Assembly (NCBI GenBank): GCA_023423795.1
Contig: JAFAEX010000058.1
Span: forward strand, 1-8,830
DNA: 8,830 nt
Source of the DNA: Chloroflexota bacterium
GTDB lineage: Bacteria; Chloroflexota; Chloroflexia; Thermomicrobiales; UBA6265
Direction: 5' to 3'
Shown here: piece after piece, positions 6,203 through 8,830 of the stretch
How positions within the stretch are numbered: position 1 is the first letter of the stretch
How the letters are laid out: each line of letters begins with the position of its first letter
Position numbers and translations under genes: made by a program
The notes under the pieces: generated by a model
The model's input: only the letters and a program-made list of their open reading frames with translations
Told to the model about the DNA's origin: nothing
Databases searched by the model: none

Positions 6203-7062
6203 TCGACGCCGCTCCGCCCGAACAGCCCGGTCGGCCGCAGCAGCAGGATCAGGATCACCGGCGCGAACAGCGTGAAATAGGAAATCTCCGGGAAGCGCGC
6301 CTTGCCGAAGGCGTCGATCAGCCCGACCAGCATCGAGCCGACGAACGCGCCGCCGAGGCTGCCGATGCCGCCGACGACGACCACGACGACCGCCAGCAGC
6401 AGCACGTCGAACTCCAGCCCGATGGAGAGCCCGAGCACGGGCGCGCCCAGCACCCCGGTCAGCCCGGCCAGCGCCGCGCCGACCGCGAAGACGGCGGCGA
6501 AGACGGCATCGACCCGGATGCCCATCGCAGCGGCCATCGGGCGGTCATCGACGCAGGCGCGCACGACCGCGCCCGCCCGCGACCGCTCCCAGAACAGCCA
6601 GATGAGCGCGCCGGCCACCAGCGCCAGCGCGATCAGGAACAGCCGGTAGATGGGGTAGAAGACGCCCATCACCTGCACCGAGCCGTTGAGCACGTCGGGC
6701 GGACGCAGCAGCCGCGGCTCCCCGCCCCAGATCCAGAGCACGGCGTTGCCGACCACGAAGGCGATGCCGAGCGTCAGCAGCACCTGGTTGAAGGGGCTGC
6801 GCAGCAGCGTCCGCGAGAACGCCTGCTGGATCGCCAGCCCGAGCAGCCCGGCGGCGAGCGCCCCGCCCAGCGCCGCCAGCACGAACGACCCCGTTTGCGC
6901 GCCGACGGTGTAGCCGACGTAGCCGCCGAACAGGAACAACGCGCCGTGCGCGAGGTTGAGGATGCGCATCAGGCCGAACACGACGGTGAGCCCGCTGGCC
7001 AGGAAGAACAGCAGCGCGCCGGTGGTCAGCCCGTTGAGCGTTTGGAAGACCCAGAAGTGCAT
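6199..7062 (-). CDS. livH: Branched-chain amino acid-type ABC transporter permease LivH
   Basis: A 287-residue membrane permease of the HAAT family, the usual LivH length, with about eight hydrophobic segments. Recognisable parts are TTGALLFFLASGLTVVFGLM (13-32), LNLAHGALFLFGGYVGY (35-51), NQVLLTLGIAFVVGNA (92-107), the cytoplasmic coupling loop VRACVDDRPMAAAMGI (167-182) and VVGGIGSLGGAFVGSMLVG (229-247), closing with RPTGLFG. The ATG at 7062 has GGAG at 5-nt spacing. It is the first of four overlapping genes but is parted from the binding-protein gene by 261 bp of repeat-rich DNA. That may lower its transcription relative to the binding protein, or it may have its own promoter, which I could not identify. 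Confidence 0.92.
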   Translation of the reverse strand: MHFWVFQTLNGLTTGALLFFLASGLTVVFGLMRILNLAHGALFLFGGYVGYTVGAQTGSFVLAALGGALAAGLLGLAIQQAFSRTLLRSPFNQVLLTLGIAFVVGNAVLWIWGGEPRLLRPPDVLNGSVQVMGVFYPIYRLFLIALALVAGALIWLFWERSRAGAVVRACVDDRPMAAAMGIRVDAVFAAVFAVGAALAGLTGVLGAPVLGLSIGLEFDVLLLAVVVVVVGGIGSLGGAFVGSMLVGLIDAFGKARFPEISYFTLFAPVILILLLRPTGLFGRSGVE

Positions 7063-7135
7063 CGGTGCTCCGGAGTTCGTGGACGTAGCCAGCGGTATGG
7101 CGATTCCCGGTTCGTATCGGGTTGCTGGTCACGCC

Positions 7136-7187
7136 CGCCCGGGGTTGAAACACCGGGCTACGAAAACGAAGTCCCTCCGGGACTGAG
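7136..7187 (+). repeat. Double-hairpin repeat, copy A
   Basis: A 52-bp unit with two stem-loops. Hairpin 1 pairs GCCCGG with CCGGGC across a 10-nt loop. After the linker TACGAAAACGA, hairpin 2 pairs AGTCCC with GGGACT around TCC. It is 43 of 52 identical to the reverse complement of copy B (7216-7267). The changes in hairpin 2 keep the pairing (GT with AC in A; AC with GT in B), as expected when the structure itself is maintained. Confidence 0.75.
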
Positions 7188-7215
7188 AACGGGGTCGGGG
7201 ACGCCGCCTATCGTG

Positions 7216-7267
7216 CTCAACCCCGGAGGGGTTTCGTTGGCGTAGCCCGGGGGTTCATCCCCGGGCG
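7216..7267 (-). repeat. Double-hairpin repeat, copy B, inverted to copy A
   Basis: Same 52-bp unit on the opposite strand, 28 bp from copy A. Hairpin 1 is perfect here: GCCCGGGG and CCCCGGGC around a 6-nt loop. Hairpin 2 pairs AACCCC with GGGGTT around TCC. Copies A and B can also pair with each other over their whole length, making a large cruciform or, in RNA, a long stem between the binding-protein and livH messages. Confidence 0.75.
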
Positions 7268-7270
7268 GAC

Positions 7271-7298
7271 TGGGCGAGCGGAGGCTTCGTTTCGCCCA
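7271..7298 (-). terminator. Small stem-loop after the substrate-binding protein gene
   Basis: TGGGCGA (7271-7277) pairs with TCGCCCA (7292-7298), 7 bp with a 14-nt loop, 25 bp past the binding-protein stop on the - strand. No U-tract follows. Together with the adjacent repeats it could cause partial termination or protect the 3' end of the upstream message. Confidence 0.3.
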
Positions 7299-7323
7299 CC
7301 ACGTTCCGGGACAGCGTCGTCCG

Positions 7324-8523
7324 CTACTCCGCCGGCGCCCAGTCCTGGTCCACGTCTTCGACCGTGGCCACGATGGCCTGGGTGACGCCGCCCTCGGCCT
7401 GCTCGACGCGGGTGACGTAGACCGTCCGCACCGCCTGCCCCTGCTCGTCGAAGGTGAGCGGGCCGGCCGCGGTCGCGAGGTCGGTCGCCGCCAGCGCCGC
7501 CAGCAGCGGCTCGTGCTCGGCGCCGCCGGCCGCGGCGACCGCCTCGGCGATGACCTGCGCGCCGATGTAGCCCTCGGCCTCGTAGACGCCCGGTTCGGCG
7601 TCGCTGGTCGCCGCCCAGGCGTCGAGGAACGCCGCGTTCTCCGGGGTGTCGATGGCGGCCGAGTAGCCGCCGGCCTGCACCAGCCCGACCGCGTCCTCGC
7701 CCATCTCGCCGAGCACGCCGGCGGTGAAGTAGTCCGGGGCGACCAGTTCGACGTTCGGGACGACGCCGAACTGCCGCGCCTGCTGGACGAACGCCAGCGA
7801 GGCCGGGCCGGCGAAGAAGGCGTAGGCGACGTCGATCGAGGTCGGGTCCACCTGCCCGATGAACGGCCCGAAGTCGGTCGTGCCCAGCGGCGGCTTCTGC
7901 TCGGAGACGATCTCGCCGCCGGCGGCGGTGAAGGTCGCCGCGAAACCCTCGACGCGCTCCTGCCCGACGAGGAAGTCCCAGGCGAAGGTGGCGGCCCGCG
8001 TCTTGCCCAGCTCGGTCGCGGTGTACCAGCCGAGCACGCGGTCCTGCTGCCCGTTGGCGAGCGCGGTCCGGAAGACGTACGGGCTGCGATCCGGACCGGT
8101 CGCCATCCGCGCCCCGCCGACGGTGATGATCAGCGGCACCTCTTCCTGCGCCGCGAACTCGGCCAGCGGCGGCACCACGGCGGAGTTGACGATGCCCATC
8201 AGGAGATCGACGTCCTCCTGCCCGACCAGCCGCCGCGCCTGCTCCAGCGCCTGCTGCGGGTCGCCGGCGGTGTCGGCGAAGACCAGTTCGACCGGGACCT
8301 GGCCGGCCATGTAGCCGACACCGTCGAAGTAGAGCCGGATGCCGGCGTTGACCTGCTCGCCGAAGACCGCGAAGGAGCCCGTCGTCGGGTTCAGCACGCC
8401 GATCTTGACCGGGTCCCCGGCCGCCTCGGGCGTTCCCTGCGCGCCGGCCAGCCCGGCGCTCCCGAGCGCGCTGCCCGCCACCAGCAGGAACGCGAGCATC
8501 ATTGCCCATAACCGGTTCATCAT
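7324..8523 (-). CDS. ABC transporter substrate-binding protein, Leu/Ile/Val-binding (periplasmic-binding type 1) family
   Basis: A 399-residue exported ligand-binding protein feeding the LivHMGF importer. It starts with a signal peptide: MMNRLW, a hydrophobic core to about residue 23, then LAGAQG with predicted cleavage after Ala28. The mature part has the type 1 layout: VKIGVLNPTTGSFAVFGEQV (39-58), AGIRLYFDGVGYMAGQVPVE (60-79), DPQQALEQARRLVGQEDVD (88-106), LLMGIVNSAVVPPLAEFA (107-124) and LIITVGGARM (131-140), then the second lobe. There is no Cys in the protein, so no lipobox; lipid anchoring is excluded with this start. Starts at GTG 8529 or ATG 8520 are possible; GGAAGG at 8534-8529 sits 5 nt before ATG 8523. 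It is the first gene of the transport cluster. Ligand unknown: members bind branched-chain amino acids, amides, urea or aromatic acids. Confidence 0.92.
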   Translation of the reverse strand: MMNRLWAMMLAFLLVAGSALGSAGLAGAQGTPEAAGDPVKIGVLNPTTGSFAVFGEQVNAGIRLYFDGVGYMAGQVPVELVFADTAGDPQQALEQARRLVGQEDVDLLMGIVNSAVVPPLAEFAAQEEVPLIITVGGARMATGPDRSPYVFRTALANGQQDRVLGWYTATELGKTRAATFAWDFLVGQERVEGFAATFTAAGGEIVSEQKPPLGTTDFGPFIGQVDPTSIDVAYAFFAGPASLAFVQQARQFGVVPNVELVAPDYFTAGVLGEMGEDAVGLVQAGGYSAAIDTPENAAFLDAWAATSDAEPGVYEAEGYIGAQVIAEAVAAAGGAEHEPLLAALAATDLATAAGPLTFDEQGQAVRTVYVTRVEQAEGGVTQAIVATVEDVDQDWAPAE

Positions 8524-8528
8524 CGTCA

Positions 8529-8534
8529 CCTTCC
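8529..8534 (-). promoter_or_regulatory. Ribosome binding site of the substrate-binding protein gene
   Basis: GGAAGG on the - strand with 5-nt spacing to ATG 8523 (8 nt to ATG 8520). It overlaps the GTG at 8529, which argues against that codon as the start. Confidence 0.6.
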
Positions 8535-8548
8535 CGCGCTCACCCGCA

Positions 8549-8605
8549 CCCCGGACCGGGGCGGGCCCGATTTCGTTGGCCGGTATCGTGCCACGAATCG
8601 CGGGC
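8549..8605 (-). promoter_or_regulatory. Leader dyads before the substrate-binding protein gene
   Basis: Two structures lie in the 5' leader. CCCCG (8549-8553) and CGGGG (8557-8561) form a tight hairpin with a 3-nt loop. Behind it, GCCCG, TTCGT and GG (8565-8579) pair with CC, ACGAA and CGGGC (8591-8605) in a bulged 12-pair stem. The whole gap 8524-8830 carries no supportable gene. No clear -35/-10 pair was found, so the promoter is unplaced. Confidence 0.3.
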
Positions 8606-8622
8606 GGCTACAGCGGAGGCGA

Positions 8623-8639
8623 CCGGGCATCGTGCCCGG
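8623..8639 (-). other. Perfect 7-bp hairpin upstream of the transporter operon
   Basis: CCGGGCA and TGCCCGG around the loop TCG, about 100 bp before the binding-protein start. It may end an incoming transcript or be part of the operon leader. No T-run is present on either side. Confidence 0.35.
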
Positions 8640-8708
8640 CAGGACGCCGCTCCCGCGTGGGGAAGGCGGCGGTCGGCCCAGAAACGCGGGCATCGCCGAC
8701 CGCCCGGG

Positions 8709-8786
8709 GATGATGGCGGTTGCCAACATAGTCCGGGCATCGGCGGGGCGGGCGCGATGATGGCGGTTGCCAAATTGATCCGGACA
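8709..8786 (-). promoter_or_regulatory. Paired 28-bp direct repeats, possible regulator sites
   Basis: GATGATGGCGGTTGCCAA occurs at 8709-8726 and 8756-8773. In both copies TCCGG follows after five differing bases (8732-8736 and 8779-8783). The copies are offset by exactly 47 bp, and the DNA between and around them is otherwise dissimilar. Each contains the small dyad TGGC-GGTT-GCCA. Lying 186-263 bp upstream of the binding-protein start, they could be twin operator sites, or a residue of a duplicated repeat. The function is an inference. Confidence 0.45.
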
Positions 8787-8797
8787 CCGTCCATGCC

Positions 8798-8830
8798 CGC
8801 CCGGGGATAAATCCCCGGGCTACGCCAGCG
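8798..8830 (+). repeat. Double-hairpin repeat, copy C, cut by the window edge
   Basis: The first hairpin (GCCCGGGG, loop ATAAAT, CCCCGGGC) and the start of the linker (TACGCCAGCG) match copies A and B, in the orientation of copy A and with the same GCCCGCCCGGGG left flank as A. The second hairpin would lie beyond 8830. Confidence 0.7.

Noticed and set aside
8587..8593. TGGCACG on the - strand upstream of the binding-protein gene, resembling a sigma-54 -24 box
   Set aside because: The spacing-matched -12 position reads CGGC rather than TTGC, so the match is probably chance.
8339..8810. Small open frames on both strands upstream of and over the binding-protein start
   Set aside because: They lie antisense to the binding protein or across hairpins and direct repeats, with no recognisable content or ribosome site.
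1..8830. tRNA, rRNA, phage, toxin-antitoxin or defence genes
   Set aside because: I looked for their sequence hallmarks and saw none; the coding content is metabolic and transport genes.

Overview
The window is a GC-rich bacterial segment. The base composition, GC-ending codons, exported proteins whose mature N-termini read QDATP or QGTPEA, and palindromic intergenic repeats fit Chloroflexota, probably the Thermomicrobia/Thermomicrobiales. That placement is an inference from style, with no marker gene present.

The left part (1-3051) reads on the + strand. A gene-free leader precedes a Gfo/Idh/MocA oxidoreductase (300-1286). An aldo/keto reductase (1296-2264) follows so closely that its Shine-Dalgarno overlaps the previous stop, so the two are almost certainly co-transcribed and probably act on a related sugar or polyol. 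After a hairpin comes a separately led gene for a small exported SnoaL-like (NTF2-fold) protein (2470-3051).

The middle (3052-3748) is a gene-free gap of about 700 bp between convergent transcription units. It holds a long imperfect dyad repeat (3150-3238), a perfect 13-bp stem-loop (3261-3299), an AT-rich element with two inverted arms of helically phased 11-bp units (3351-3405 and 3581-3622), and a bulged stem-loop just beyond the last transporter gene (3692-3732).

The right part (3749-8523) reads on the - strand and is a complete branched-chain-amino-acid-type (HAAT/Liv) ABC importer in the order substrate-binding protein, LivH, LivM, LivG, LivF. The last four overlap by 4, 4 and 20 nt. 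The binding-protein gene is separated from livH by 261 bp that carry two inverted copies of a double-hairpin repeat; a third copy is cut by the right window edge. Upstream of the binding protein are hairpins and a pair of 28-bp direct repeats 47 bp apart that could be regulator sites.

The protein-coding content is ordinary. The unusual material is intergenic: the phased inverted 11-bp array, the double-hairpin family with compensatory stem changes, and the paired sites before the transporter operon.
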